A DNA stretch of 64,000 bases from the NCBI GenBank assembly GCA_026027325.1, contig JAMSLZ010000015.1, positions 388,501-452,500 on the forward strand, read 5' to 3'. The notes beneath the pieces were generated by a model. It was not told where the DNA came from. It saw only the letters and a program-made list of their open reading frames with translations, and did not search any database. Position 1 is the stretch's first letter, and every line of letters begins with the position of its first letter. The stretch is from Actinomucor elegans (taxonomy: Eukaryota > Mucoromycota > Mucoromycetes > Mucorales > Mucoraceae). This document shows, in pieces, positions 9,697 to 21,232 of the stretch. The position numbers and the translations under genes were made by a program.

Positions 9697-11478
9697 CTAG
9701 AAAGTTTTTTTTCTAAAAGATAAACATTTGATATTTCGACATCGTATTTCAAATCGCTTAGTCACGTTTAGTTGTAAACTATTGAAAAGTTTAGCTGATA
9801 TTAACTGTAGGCCATCGTAGGATCCTTTGAAGTATTTTTCGCTAGTCATGGTACAGACTTTCACATAGATACCTTCTTTGGGGATTTTTTCCGAGAGAAA
9901 GTGTATTTTTTCAAATGAGCTGTAAGGCATATCAATTAAAAGCTTGTTCTGTTGTTTTTCTCTTCCAGTAGATGCTGTTGGGAAAGCTGATCCATCAATG
10001 ACCAAAGCTTTGAGAGAAGGAAGACGAACAGAAAACTGATAAAACGTAAAAGGGCTCAGCCTACAGCCAACAAGATGCAATGTTTCAATAGATTCATTAA
10101 TGCCAACGTTTGGATTGCATGCTACAAAATGTGCCCCTTCAATTGTTAAATAACCCAGAGAAGGGCAAGTTCGAAACATATGATCAAGATGATACCCTTT
10201 TACCATATCCAAGAGATAACTGTTCTGTATCTCTGTAACGCTTTTGCATTTATGTTTCATGTTAATTGTCAAAGCTTTGAGCTTTCCGCCGATTTCTTCC
10301 AAAAGTTGACTGTGATGTAGAACTTGAGCACGGTCTTTTGCAGGGAACAGTAACTCTATATATGGGTTGCTTCGGGTGTCTTTTTTACATAGATTTAATC
10401 TTGCATTAGGTTCTTGCGTCATAAGCCCCTCATCCACATATTTAATTTTCAGTTCACAGTCAATAACTTTCTCCATGATCATTCGTAGTACAGCTACTAC
10501 ATTCTCAATATACAGATTGCTGATTGTATATGACGGAAGCTTGGCAATAAGATTACAAAGATACACTAAGTTTTCATCCTTGATAGTTAATTTTGACTGT
10601 TCCATCAGATGAAGCGTACGCTTATCACAGGCTGGATTGATGTTAAGCACTTTGAGTCCTGTGAATTTTTCGTATATGTATTTGAAAATAGTATCGGGAT
10701 GTAGAACAGCATCAATATCAAGGCGACATATCCTACTGTTTCGTTCGATCTCTTTATAATCAATTTGTTGATTAGATGGTGAATACGGCTCTAAAGCGAA
10801 TAATGTCACGTCTAGACTAGTCAGGTCTGGGCAATCATCGATCATAGTATCAAATTCTGATAGACACTTGTTAGTATGTGTTTTTATCTTTAAAACCTTC
10901 AGCTCTACGAATTCATTTATACGTCGCGCAAGAGCATTGTATTGAACTTTATAGACGTTTTCCATAGTTGAATATGTAAGTTGGTCGCAGAGCGTTATCT
11001 CATTGATCGTATCACGCAAAGCTACTATAACGTAGTTGTAACATTCTATATCTGTGCCCGCTTTTGGGTGCGGTATCGAAGTTAATGACCTCCAGTGACC
11101 ATCGTAATATTCGTATAGAAGTCTAGCGTAAAACGACGGAAACGGCTTGACCAAAGACACCACCTCAACATTAGGACAATTCTCTACCAATTTTGTAAAC
11201 AGATCAAGACTATCCCATAAATTTAAATGAGGAGTGAAAACATTTCCGAGATCCAGTTCCCTGACATGTCCACCCGGCATAGCAGGAGAACCGACAATGG
11301 TATGTGCAAATGAGGTAGCTTGGTTGGCAGTGCTCAAGTGAATGACAGTGTAAAGTGTCTTCTGTCCAGCTTCTGACCAACCGTGACAAGTTAGTTGACA
11401 TTGCCGAACACCACTACTTGGGAGGTGGTTGAATATCTTGAATAGAATTTCGTTGGGTGCATTAGCCCACGATGCCAT
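9697..11478 (-). CDS. F-box protein with leucine-rich-repeat-like body (paralogue 1)
   Basis: Single-exon gene for 593 residues. The N terminus is an F-box (about residues 4-48): WANAPNEILFKIFNHLP, then VRQCQLTCHGWSEAGQ and the LY step. Such F-boxes bind Skp1 in SCF ubiquitin ligases. The body has irregular leucine-rich strands (LKVLKIKTH, LTSLDVTL, LKVLNINPACD, LKALTINMKH, LKALVIDGSAF), as in substrate-binding LRR domains. The C terminus ends in a conserved YFK...L...F.I.C..I.CL pattern shared with three other genes in this window. The ATG lies directly before the F-box, so the start is well supported, and a TATATAA string lies about 15 bases upstream. The substrate is unknown. Confidence 0.85.
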   Translation of the reverse strand: MASWANAPNEILFKIFNHLPSSGVRQCQLTCHGWSEAGQKTLYTVIHLSTANQATSFAHTIVGSPAMPGGHVRELDLGNVFTPHLNLWDSLDLFTKLVENCPNVEVVSLVKPFPSFYARLLYEYYDGHWRSLTSIPHPKAGTDIECYNYVIVALRDTINEITLCDQLTYSTMENVYKVQYNALARRINEFVELKVLKIKTHTNKCLSEFDTMIDDCPDLTSLDVTLFALEPYSPSNQQIDYKEIERNSRICRLDIDAVLHPDTIFKYIYEKFTGLKVLNINPACDKRTLHLMEQSKLTIKDENLVYLCNLIAKLPSYTISNLYIENVVAVLRMIMEKVIDCELKIKYVDEGLMTQEPNARLNLCKKDTRSNPYIELLFPAKDRAQVLHHSQLLEEIGGKLKALTINMKHKCKSVTEIQNSYLLDMVKGYHLDHMFRTCPSLGYLTIEGAHFVACNPNVGINESIETLHLVGCRLSPFTFYQFSVRLPSLKALVIDGSAFPTASTGREKQQNKLLIDMPYSSFEKIHFLSEKIPKEGIYVKVCTMTSEKYFKGSYDGLQLISAKLFNSLQLNVTKRFEIRCRNIKCLSFRKKTF

Positions 11479-12174
11479 TATAACACAAGTTTTTATATAA
11501 AGCTAGCAGGGACGTGACAAAAGAAGGTTAAGTTCACGGCAATGGTCATTTGAATTTTTGGCTGAGTATAAAAGTTTAAAGCTAAGCATTAATCAAAATG
11601 AAAATAAAGCAAATTCATCCATTATTAAAATTGAGTATTTGATAAAAGGTCTAATGGATGCAGCGGTTCGTTCTGGGAATATTCTACCAACCAAATACAG
11701 ATTTTAATCGTATCAATGGAGATATTTATAAACTTATATAAATCTCTACCTGTTTGAAAAAGGGGTGTAACTAACTGCTAGTATAATCTTAGAGCACATC
11801 CGTCCATTAAGCCGTTGTACCTAGAAACCGTTGATGCTTAAAGCAATGTACTTGCTCTACTTTATTTCAGCAAATAGCTTACTTTATTACTGCTTTGTCT
11901 CATTACGGATGCTCCAACGATAAGAGAGTTATGTAAGGCAGTGTTGCATCTCTTTTCATAGCTCTACCATCCAGTCCGTGTTCTGGATAAGCTATGCTTG
12001 TCATTTTCTATGTTAAATACATTAGTAGATAGAATTGGAGAAAAACCAACCCATTCATATATTGATACATTTATTTTCAATGACCAAAAAACGATGATCA
12101 CACATAGGAGTGCACTGATCTTTTACTGTAAGCTTTAATCGACAGTTTAATCTAACAAACAAACAGAAAAACTT
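11479..12174. other. Intergenic region between two F-box genes
   Basis: No gene is visible. Near 11656-11690 a reverse-oriented partial copy of the dispersed element can be seen (GATGCAGCGGTTCGTTCTGG). A TATAAAA string lies near 11567. Nothing else stands out. Confidence 0.5.
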
Positions 12175-14043
12175 TTATTCAAAAACTCTACAACTATTGA
12201 TCATGTAAATTCGGTCAAAGCCAGCATACTTTACGACGAAAGCTTCGATAGATGTGCAGCGAATATGGAACTTGAGGTATTCCTTCTTTCGTAAGACACT
12301 ATTATAATCATCTACTCCGCAACGCAACAAACGTTCGTTTGCTTTGTAGTATTGTTCGCCAGAAGGTGTTGAAATCTTTATCAAGAAATGATCGGCAGTG
12401 GTTGTATGCTCAGCCGGCCCCATCCATCTTAATCTCTGCAGAGAAGCATAAGGTGTATCAATCAAGACGTAGTTTCGGCTCACTATGACTTGCCCACCAC
12501 TGGTCAGATATTCGCAATTTCTAAGTGTTAATGTCTTCAAGTTTGGCATACGTACAGCGAGTTCTGTCAAGACTTGAGCTTGAATCTTGCAGTTAAGTAG
12601 CTCTAATTCTTTGACAGACTCGTTAATAGTTCGATCGGGGTTGCAGCTCATGAGGGTGCCTCCAAAAATTCTTAGTATATTCAGTTTTTTACAGGCCTGT
12701 AGTGCTTGATCCACAAAGTAACCTTTGAGGCTACGTTCTACATTCGAGCCAGGTATCATCATTTCTTGTTCCATATACTCTACTCTTTTGCCAAGATCGA
12801 CCAATAGAAACACTAACTTGGCGCCTACCTCTTCAAGCAATCGCATATGTGGAAGTACTGGAGTTGAGCAATTTGCGCGATAAATGACAATAGCAGTAGG
12901 TGCAGCAGTAGCAATTCTTTTTTCCAGTTTCATACGCGGGTTATTATCAAGTTCATCATCATTCATATCATCCACGTCGTAGCATACAGCTAATCGACTC
13001 AAGCGTATCAAATCAGATTCGGCTAGACTACCAATAAACTTTGATATATTATCAATGTACAAGAAAGAAACCGTGTATGTTCGTATTTTGGAAAGATATT
13101 CAATAAGTTGGTCGATCACTTCGTTGGACATACGAAATCTATTGGCCTTCATGAGCTTCTGCGTCTTTTTAGTGGTCGTTTCATTAAAAAAGAAGGAACT
13201 TAATGAAGGGAATTTGCGCATGATGTACTTGAACGTGCTTTCAGACTTGATGGCCGTTGTTACTGTCAGCTTGGTGATCTTTGGTCGGGGCTTTATCATC
13301 TGCAGCACTTCTTCTGTTACTGTCTCTGATTCGCTGTTAACAGGTTGGACTTGAGTAGGATAAAGAGCTACGTTGAGTTCTTTTAGTGATTGGCAATCCT
13401 CAATAAGTGCGTCCATTTCAATCAACTTTTTTTCTGTATGGTGCTTGATATCTAAACTGATCAAACTCTTAAAGTCCTTGAGGCGCTTTGCCAAAGTTTT
13501 AAACTCCAAATCATGAGGAGCGCCTATAATGTTGGATGATAAGGCATCACAGATCTGCAGCGTTTCCAAAGTATCTTTAAGTGATATAGCAGCGTAAACG
13601 TAATATTCAATTTCGCTCTCTACCATGGGCATTGGAATGTTTTTGAGCAATGTCCAGTTACCGCTGTTGCGTTCGTGTAAAAGTCGCACCCAGAATGGCT
13701 TGAATGTGCGTTCCAATTTCAGTATCTCGAGATTAGGACAGTATTCAACCAAGCTGGTAAATAGATTTAAAGGATCCCAGACGGATAATTGCTCTGTAAA
13801 GAGATCTTTGGATAATGTGAGCGATTGGACGTGTTTTCCTGGATAAGAAGGTGAACTGACTATGGTGCTTAAGAACCCAGTAGCTTGATCTAAGGAGGTG
13901 AGTACGGAATCCCGATACAACGCTACTTGAGTCGCGCGAATCCAGCTTCTACAGACAAGTTGACATTGTATAATATCGCGGCGATCAATTCTTTTCAGTA
14001 CTTGAATTAAAAGTTCTAATGGCAAATTTGGCCAGGAGCTCAT
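12175..14043 (-). CDS. F-box protein with leucine-rich-repeat-like body (paralogue 2)
   Basis: Single-exon gene for 622 residues, closely built like its downstream neighbour. The F-box (about residues 4-48) reads WPNLPLELLIQVLKRIDRRD, then IIQCQLVCRSWIRATQ and ALYRD. Leucine-rich strands follow (LEILKLERTF, LISLDIKHH, LKELNVALYP, LNILRIFGG, VKELELLNCK, LKTLTLRNCEY). The C terminus has the shared EQYYKANERLL...LKFHIRC pattern. It is an expected Skp1-binding substrate receptor of an SCF ligase, with unknown target. Its start codon lies only about 115 bases from the stop codon of the dioxygenase gene upstream, so the promoter is compact and may overlap that gene's 3' UTR. Confidence 0.85.
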   Translation of the reverse strand: MSSWPNLPLELLIQVLKRIDRRDIIQCQLVCRSWIRATQVALYRDSVLTSLDQATGFLSTIVSSPSYPGKHVQSLTLSKDLFTEQLSVWDPLNLFTSLVEYCPNLEILKLERTFKPFWVRLLHERNSGNWTLLKNIPMPMVESEIEYYVYAAISLKDTLETLQICDALSSNIIGAPHDLEFKTLAKRLKDFKSLISLDIKHHTEKKLIEMDALIEDCQSLKELNVALYPTQVQPVNSESETVTEEVLQMIKPRPKITKLTVTTAIKSESTFKYIMRKFPSLSSFFFNETTTKKTQKLMKANRFRMSNEVIDQLIEYLSKIRTYTVSFLYIDNISKFIGSLAESDLIRLSRLAVCYDVDDMNDDELDNNPRMKLEKRIATAAPTAIVIYRANCSTPVLPHMRLLEEVGAKLVFLLVDLGKRVEYMEQEMMIPGSNVERSLKGYFVDQALQACKKLNILRIFGGTLMSCNPDRTINESVKELELLNCKIQAQVLTELAVRMPNLKTLTLRNCEYLTSGGQVIVSRNYVLIDTPYASLQRLRWMGPAEHTTTADHFLIKISTPSGEQYYKANERLLRCGVDDYNSVLRKKEYLKFHIRCTSIEAFVVKYAGFDRIYMINSCRVFE

Positions 14044-14158
14044 GATTAGTTTCGTTTATCAAAAAAGAATACCAAGTAACAAAAAAAAAAAAAAAATTCG
14101 CTGAAGTTGTTCTTTTATAAAGCCAAAATTGTTTATTATAGTGATCAGAATATTATTA

Positions 14159-14951
14159 TTAATCAGAAGAAGCATTACTAGCGGTGGAAGCAGCCTTATC
14201 AGCAAGGTCTTGTCTTCTAGATTTACTGTTTGGATCATAGTAAGGTCGCTCAGCCTAATTATTACAAAATAGACATACCAAGTTAGTTATTGTGACTAAT
14301 TGCTATGCAGTAACTTACAGTGGGTGTGACTCTCCAGCCATGGCGTCTTCCTTGCTCAAAGTAATCGAAAATGGCGCAATGGAATGTTGATCGGTTATCC
14401 CATACGGCAATCGTATCTTCAGTCCACTTGAAACGGACGTGGAAATCATGGCCACCACTGATATGGCCGAACAAATACTGAAGTAGCAGCTTAGACTCAT
14501 GGTCATTCAAGCCTACAATACTCTTTGTGAAACCAGGTTGAACAAATAAACCCTTCCATCCAGTAACAGGATGCGTACGAACTACAGGATGAACAGAATC
14601 GACAAAATCGCGTCGGATAAAATCGCCAGTAATTTTAGCTCTTTCTTTGTGAACCTGGCCAGTATGAACAGCGCTCAAGCCCTCAAGGAATTTTTGCATA
14701 GGAGCAGGTAGTTTGTCATAAGCCTCATAAGCAGAAGCCCAGATAGTATCACCTCCAATGTCAGGTAATGTATCAATTTTTAAAAAAGATAAGCCGGCAG
14801 GCTGGTTTTCGTAGGTAATATCACTATGCCAACCTAAGCAAACGTCGTGAATATCAAGTTTGAGAATAAATTCTTTTGGTTGGTTACCATCTGCTGCTGA
14901 TCGACCCTCAAAGAATTTGCTGGTATTAGGACTAGAAAATCAATTACAATG

Positions 14952-14986
<35 letters not shown>

Positions 14987-15656
14987 TTCTATATATAAAC
15001 TAGTTTTGACCCCTACTTTTTTTCATCATAAAAGATACTGATCACTTCTGGGAGGCCTTCTGGGTGCCCAACAGAGTTATGAATATGCCTATCGTTTAAT
15101 CATTAGTATCCAAGCTCAAATATAGAACATATTGATTATTGTATGGATGAAAGTATCTTACAAAGGGCCTATAGTAAAGAACTAAATGTTAGATATATAT
15201 TAAGCAAGTAATTATGGGATCTGCCCTACCAAAGTATCTGCCAAGTTCAACAGCTTGATAGGGATCCAAATCTTGATCACGAAAGAAAACAACGCCGCGT
15301 TCAGCAGCCAGTAAAGCCAGGTCGTTTTTTTGTTGATCAGTCAATTGAGATAACTGGATGCCATGGACTTCAGTACCAATAGATGGAGTTAAATCAAAAA
15401 TTTTGTCTGCGTTATCATATATGGAAGCCTTTTTTGGGTCAGCCAGTTTACCAACATCATTATGCTCAAAGGGTTCGAGAGGAGGGTACTTGATATAAAT
15501 ATATATCAGTATGTGTATATTCAATAAATGTCTTGTGCTTACTTTGATCTTGGGATACACTTGATAATTTCCTATTTCACGAGCCAATGCTTTCAAGTCC
15601 AGCTTTTGAAATTGTTCAGACGTTGTTTCTAAAGAGTCAATAATATTAGGAGCCAT
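14159..15656 (-). CDS. TauD/TfdA-family Fe(II)/2-oxoglutarate dioxygenase, six exons with a 7-base microexon
   Basis: Exons on the minus strand are 15656-15543, 15488-15230, 15168-15162, 15088-15017, 14931-14319 and 14254-14159, giving 386 residues. The family signature is clear: ERGVVFFRDQ, the ELGRYFGPLHIH block, GHPEGLPEV, the iron-binding GWHSD (His186, Asp188), GGDTIWASAYEAYDKLP, a distal His near 335 (STFHCAIFDY), and the 2-oxoglutarate Arg in HGWRVTPTAERP. Members oxidise taurine, alkyl sulfonates or related acids to release sulfite. In fungi they serve sulfur or nitrogen scavenging. The 7-base exon encodes the Pro-Leu of GPLH and is needed both for phase and for family match. A TATA string lies about 50 bases upstream. 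The exact substrate is not determined. Confidence 0.88.
14955..14984. repeat. 30-base poly(A)/poly(T) run inside an intron
   Basis: On the coding (minus) strand this is a T30 run in the intron 14932-15016, placed where the polypyrimidine tract would be, about 20 bases before the acceptor. Confidence 0.9.
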
Positions 15657-15703
15657 TGTGTATTGTAAAGCGTTATGATGCTAATTGAGATCTTTTTGAT
15701 GCT

Positions 15704-15712
15704 GCTTTATAT
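15704..15712 (-). promoter_or_regulatory. TATA box of the dioxygenase gene
   Basis: The minus strand reads TATATAAAG about 48-56 bases before the start codon. GATA/TTATC strings cluster further upstream (about 15880-15920), which could be sites for a GATA-type nitrogen regulator. That last point is inference. Confidence 0.5.
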
Positions 15713-18319
15713 ACCAATTGTATCTGACCTTTTTTTTTTTTTTTTTTTTTTGCTTAACAGGTATCACGTTACATTGGCACCCTATTATTGGCTCACTTTG
15801 ATAGAAAGGCGGTCTTATAGCAAATGAGCACGCCAGATCAAGCCGCCGATTCGCAATATATAAGCGTAACTTTTTCTTGCTGATAAAAGCGATGTCGCTT
15901 ATCTATGCTATTTCCACTTATCAATACGCAATCAATCGGTTTATAGCGTAATTCATCATCTGGACAATACTTACGGAAAAATGGTTAAGCCCTGCTGTTA
16001 CTCTTCTGAGCATTAGATAAAGGAAAAACTCATCAGAAAATGCTGGTTAGCAATGTGAATGTATTCGACTTGGCTATTTTGCGGCTACCCCTTTATTACC
16101 AATGCCCAAGCAATCTTTTGCAATAAAAATATATGATACATTTTGTAAAGCAAATTGAACTAACTCAAAGTAAAGTCAGCAATAGTTGCATATTATCCTT
16201 GTTAAGTGTGGAGAGTTTTTCTGAAGCACACGGCAACTATTATTCTTATTTAGTATTTCGTAACACAATTGAGTCTTTCATTTCGCCATAATAGAGTTAA
16301 ATTGCTAGGATAATGTGTTTATTGAAACTCTTGATCGATCTTATCAGTTAAGATTAACCGTTCTTTGGAAATAGTATATAGATAACAGACTACATGTCAT
16401 CTGATACTGGATTCCTGTGGCAATATCATATATGCACCTATTAGTTTCATTGAAAAAATCACTTAAAGCCCTTATTCTTCATGTCAAACTTTTCAAAAAA
16501 AAACAAAAAAAAATGATTGGCTTAGGTCTACGTACAATGAGATTTTATACATGTATAATTTGCGATTGCCTCTTGACTCTCCTTGGGAGCAGTCTATGCA
16601 GAGAAATAAATAAAAATTCTTTAAAAGATCACTTAAAACTGTATAGTGGTATACATCTCAACGAAAAAGCATGATGTAGTTAATTTTCTATTTCGAACTT
16701 TGGCTCTTTCTAACCAATTAGCTCTCGTAAGATGATGTCAGAGTATTGCTTATTATATTTTATTCAAAAATATACAGCTTTCTTCCTCCGAAGTAATGCT
16801 TTTCTATTTATTTTCATGAAAAATGTATATCATCCAAAATGAAGTAAAACCATTTATAGTGTATATTAGTAATTAAGCGCACTAAAGTACTTGCCATCTT
16901 TCACGGTTTTGAAAACTATATTCAGGGCCCAAAACAATTAAGCATTTTTATTGGTGGTAGGGATTCCCTCCCTCTCCGCTTACTAGGTACCAGCTTCTAA
17001 CCGGAATTCTTGAAATTATAAAGTTACGTTTAGTTCCAACTAAAGGATGAAAGTCTCTTATTCCTGAAAAATAAATGAATCAGAGCGAGCTATTATGAAT
17101 GCTTTCTAGAGCTATTTTATAATGTGGAAACCAGTTCAGCAATTTTAAAAATTTAATGTTTCTAGCCTCTAGTCTATAATAATTTTTTTTTCAATCTATA
17201 CAAAAGCAGCGCTACTCATAACAGCCAAGGTCCCAATACGTAGCTGGTGTCTTTATGTTATGATATCGATGTTTTATTGATAAGAAATTTCCTCTTAAGA
17301 GCTCAAACATTTCGTGATAATTTTAGCTTTGAAAATTGACATGGCGCTATTCAATGCGTGCAATCTCGGTTGATTTCGGTCAAATATCACATTTGATTAG
17401 TATCCCAACCTCAGAATGTGCTGCTGGTACGCCTATGGGTTATTATCGACATGTTTGATATGTAGATAGCATATACATGTTTACTCATTAACTACTTTCA
17501 GTAGATAAATGGTTACATTCATTATTACTTATGTAAGAGCATGATAAAATCATAGGGTGTAGAAACTTTCCTAGAGAATGTTTTCTAAAGAAACTTTTGC
17601 ACAATGCTTGGAATAGTCGTTTTTTGGAGATATTTTGCTGAAAACAGTCATTTTCGTGGATAAAAGTATCATTTAGTTGAGAGCGGATATAAGGTTACGG
17701 ATACTGAAATATCCTATATAGTAGAAACCGTAACAATGGTAAAGGGGATGGCTGTAGTCGCTTTTAAAAGATGCTTAAAGTGATATACACTATTTGAATG
17801 GATATACACTGTTTGAATGATAGTAATGAATCTAAACCAAACGAGGAGTCATTCACTTGCTTTCGATCTTTGATTGTCCCACAAAGACGCCTTAGTCATC
17901 CTGTAGTGGATTGAATCTTTTAGTTACACCCGAAAGAAAATGACACGCATGTACCATTAGGCTAGCACATCATTCATTATGGGCGGGTGCTTTTTTTGTC
18001 CAGACGTTCTGAAATATATGATAGCGACTGGGACATTCCAAAAGATAGTGTATCTATAACGACTACAATGACGGAAAGAAAACGCGCCTTTAAGGGCCAA
18101 GATCATATTGTTTAACGTACAATTCTTCTGGGTCGCAAAACGAAAGGAACTGCTAGTAAATTAATTGGCTAAGTGTCTTGATAGTACCTAGCTCCGCAAT
18201 AACTGCTAAAAACAGTATCAAGTAATTTACATTAACAGAAAAAAAGTTTAAACTGTTCTTTTCTGCGCGTCTCTTTCTCCTTTTTCTTTTCACTTTTCAG
18301 TTTTGTGATCTTCAAGACA
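15713..18319. other. Long intergenic region with dispersed-element copies
   Basis: No convincing gene. An 85-codon open frame at 16417-16674 is AT-rich and low in information, so it is left out. A T-run lies at about 15731-15750. One good copy of the dispersed element lies at 17370-17427. The last 80 bases before 18320 are pyrimidine-rich and probably the leader of the next gene. Confidence 0.5.
17370..17427 (+). repeat. Dispersed ~60-base element, copy
   Basis: Reads ATTTCGGTCAAATATCACAT, then TTGATTAGTAT and CTCAGAATGTGCTGCTGG, matching the other copies along the full length. Confidence 0.6.
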
Positions 18320-20293
18320 ATGATGGATAACATAAGCGACAATGTGATCAAGTCTGTGCGAGGCAGAATCCATCGTAGCGCAAATGGTCAGGTCTTTAAG
18401 TCAAATATATATGCTAAGCGAAATCTTGATGTTGGATCTGCTATTGTCAACTCGCCAAAAGCACAACTTGTGCCTGGAAGCCCATATTTAAATTTGGCAG
18501 ATAACTCTTTAACTAGGATGCTCAAGCGACAAGATCCAGTTACAAACCATGATGAACAAACAACTAAAAGCAAGAGCGAACCTACCAGTAATGCTAGCAC
18601 GTCAAATGAGAATAGAGATAGTACGACTACTGGCGAGAGCAAGTCAACATCAACATCAACTGCTGATACTAATACTCTACAATCCAAAGATCAGGTACAT
18701 GCACCTTGAAATAACAAAAATTTTCTTTGACTCATCCTAGACTCTCTTTTCAAAGACCACCCAAAATCCAACGGATAAGAGAGACATTACTTCCACTGCT
18801 GATAACGTGTCAACAAGCAAGAGTGACAGTATCACTACAAAGAATGATCCTACTGCAAATGCTACATCTGACAACGATAAGCCTACTGTATTTACTACGT
18901 TAGATGTTACATCTAAAGACGAAACTGCAACTGAGAACAAACCAACAATCACCACGCCAACTGAGAAACCTGTGCTCACATCCACGACCACTGAAAATTC
19001 TTCGAAACCTCACACAACAACTGAAAAGCCTCTTCCGACAACCACTTCTGAAAAGCCTGTACCCAGTTCCACCACCGAACCATCAGTTGTTCCAACTACC
19101 ACCGTAGAACCAACTGCAACTGCCGCAACTGCTACGCCAACAACAACACATAGTGTTATTCCTTCAAAATCAAGCAGCTCTGTTGAGCCTACGACAACTG
19201 CAACTGTTGAGCCTACGACAACTGCGACTGTTGAGCCTACGACTACTACGATTGTTGACCCTAAAACTACTACTGTCATCCCAACTACCACCACTACCAC
19301 TGCAGTTTCAACATCTAGCTCAACTATTCCTATCACTACAACGACACAATCTAGCTCTATTGTTAGCACTATCTCTACCCAGTCCAGCTCTGTAATCCCT
19401 TCCAGCATTAGCTCTAATGTATCTGTTCCGACTTTACTACCTGCAAGCTCGATGCCTATACCTTCTTCTATCGCTCAGTCTTCAGTAACACCTTCTTCTA
19501 CACCGGCTGCATCTTGTAAGTGCATAACACGTTTTTTATGATATCTATATAGACTTAAAAAAAAACTTGTATAACTTTAGTTGAGGAATCTTCTAAAACC
19601 AACACTGGTGCCATTGTTGGTGGTGTTATTGGTGGTGTAGCTGGTGTAGCACTTCTTGGTAAAACACATAATACGAAATACCTACCAAAATTATTTTACT
19701 AATATAAATGTGTAGGCGCGTTATTTTTTTTTCTGTTTAGAAGATCCAAGCATAGCAAAGGGCAGATAAAACAACATGGTGCTAGTGATATGTACGAATA
19801 TAACTCTAATAACCCTGGCCATCTTTGGGGAGAACCTAGTGCTGCTGGTGCTAGTGCTGGCACTGGCGCTGGTGTTACTGCTACTGCCACAGCAGCTGCT
19901 GTTGGTGGTGGCGCCCGTGCATTTGTCCCACCTGCTAGCTCCCCTTACATAGATGCTCCCGGTTCACCTCAACAAGCTACAAATGATGGTTATTATTATG
20001 CTACGGCTGGTGGAAATACCTATTCGCAGCAAGGCGAGGATGATTTCTACAACCATGATGGACAGTATGCTGTTAACAATGCGTATTATAATGGAGGCTA
20101 CCAAGATGGAAACCTAACTGGGAACGGGGGTTACGAAGATTATGGCTATTTTAGTCATGAATCTTACTCAGGCGGTGCAGTGGGTTTAGTGGGTGCTGGC
20201 GCTACTTTTGGTTCTGCTAATCCAGCAGCTATGCAATCAAGTAGTGGCACCGATCCTCATTCTGTTTACAGTAAACCAGATGCCAAAGAGTAA
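18320..20293 (+). CDS. Ser/Thr-rich single-pass membrane protein (mucin or wall-sensor-like), four exons
   Basis: Exons 18320-18694, 18741-19515, 19581-19658 and 19716-20293 join to 601 residues. Residues from about 90 to 385 are dominated by Ser, Thr and Pro, including four 8-residue VEPTTTAT-like repeats, as in heavily O-glycosylated wall or surface proteins. One membrane segment follows (GAIVGGVIGGVAGVALL continued by GALFFFLF), with a basic stop-transfer RRSKHSK. The C-terminal tail of about 180 residues is rich in Gly, Tyr, Asn and Ala. The layout resembles Mid2/Wsc-like sensors or Axl2-like proteins. No N-terminal signal peptide is visible, so it may be a signal-anchor protein or an upstream exon may be missing. 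The acceptor at 19715 was chosen because it completes the membrane helix. Confidence 0.72.
19182..19277 (+). repeat. 24-base coding repeat, four units
   Basis: Units start at 19182, 19206, 19230 and 19254, each close to GTTGAGCCTACGACAACTGC plus four bases. They encode VEPTTTAT-like octapeptides. The fourth unit is diverged. Confidence 0.85.
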
Positions 20294-20384
20294 ATTATAC
20301 TACTTTATATCTAATATATAACTCTGTACACTTTCCTTTTGATTATTTAATAAAACCTGTAATAATAATATACTATTCATTTTG

Positions 20385-20408
20385 CACACACACACACACA
20401 CACACACA
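20385..20408. repeat. (CA)12 microsatellite
   Basis: Twelve CA units lie between the convergent 3' ends of the membrane-protein gene and eL15. Confidence 0.95.
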
Positions 20409-20555
20409 TCATTGAATCCATATAATAATTCTTTACTATAGAAAAACTATTGATATTTCTGTTTGCTTTATTGAAACGGGATATCCGTTTTATATTCAAA
20501 GTTGGTTTATCTTTTAAGCATTCCAATAAAACAACTAAAAAGATCAAGATGAAAT

Positions 20556-20914
20556 TTAACGGTAACGACGGAGAGAAAGGGTGTTGCGACGCTTCCAGGT
20601 GGCACGACGACCAGAACCCTTGGTGTTGTTGAAACGGTGACCCTTTCCGTGACCGCGAGACTTCTTACCAATGGCAGTAAGACCACGAGCTTCACGACGC
20701 TTGTGAACGGGGTTGGCGATCCAGTTGATGTGGGCATCACGACGGATGGCCTTGTGAGAGGGATCGACAAGGATAACTTCAAAGTACTTGTAGGTAGCAT
20801 CTTGGTTAACCCAGTAAGAGTTCAAGACACGCAAATTGGCACACTTGCGACCGATACGTTCCTCGGCAGTGGAACGGAGAGAACGTTGGTACTTGAGTTG
20901 AGAAACACCTTCGT

Positions 20915-20946
<32 letters not shown>

Positions 20947-21232
20947 ACAGGTCTCTTACGGCCACCACGACGAACACGGATACGGTAGATGACGAAACCT
21001 TGCTTGGCCTTGTAACCCAAACGACGAGCCTTATCAGGACGAGAAGGGCGAGAAGCACGATGAATGACATTCAATTGTCTGAATTCCCAACATCTGACAC
21101 GGAGCAAGAAACGGGAGACATCGGATTGCTTCTTTCTGGCAAGTTCCTCGAGATACTTGTAGGCTATTCAATAATAACTTAGTACATTTGCTTTCAATCC
21201 CCATTTTTAATAACAAAAAACTTACCACCCAT
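20556..21232 (-). CDS. RPL15: 60S ribosomal protein eL15
   Basis: Exons on the minus strand are 21232-21226 (7 bases: ATG, GGT, G) and 21163-20556, giving 204 residues, the usual length of eL15. The sequence begins [17 protein letters not shown] and continues [45 protein letters not shown] and [14 protein letters not shown], and ends [13 protein letters not shown], all diagnostic of eL15 in the large ribosomal subunit. The tiny first coding exon and early intron are common in fungal ribosomal protein genes. Codon use is strongly biased to C-ending codons compared with neighbours, as expected for very high expression. The gene converges on the membrane-protein gene with about 260 bases between stops. 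Confidence 0.97.

Noticed and set aside
16417..16674. 85-codon plus-strand open frame
   Set aside because: AT-driven composition, no family pattern, contains an A-rich run and lacks promoter or splice context.
19010..19408. 132-codon minus-strand frame rich in Val and Gly
   Set aside because: It is the complement of the Thr/Ser repeat region of the membrane protein.
20637..21182. 181-codon plus-strand open frame opposite eL15
   Set aside because: It is the antisense shadow of a highly codon-biased ribosomal protein gene.
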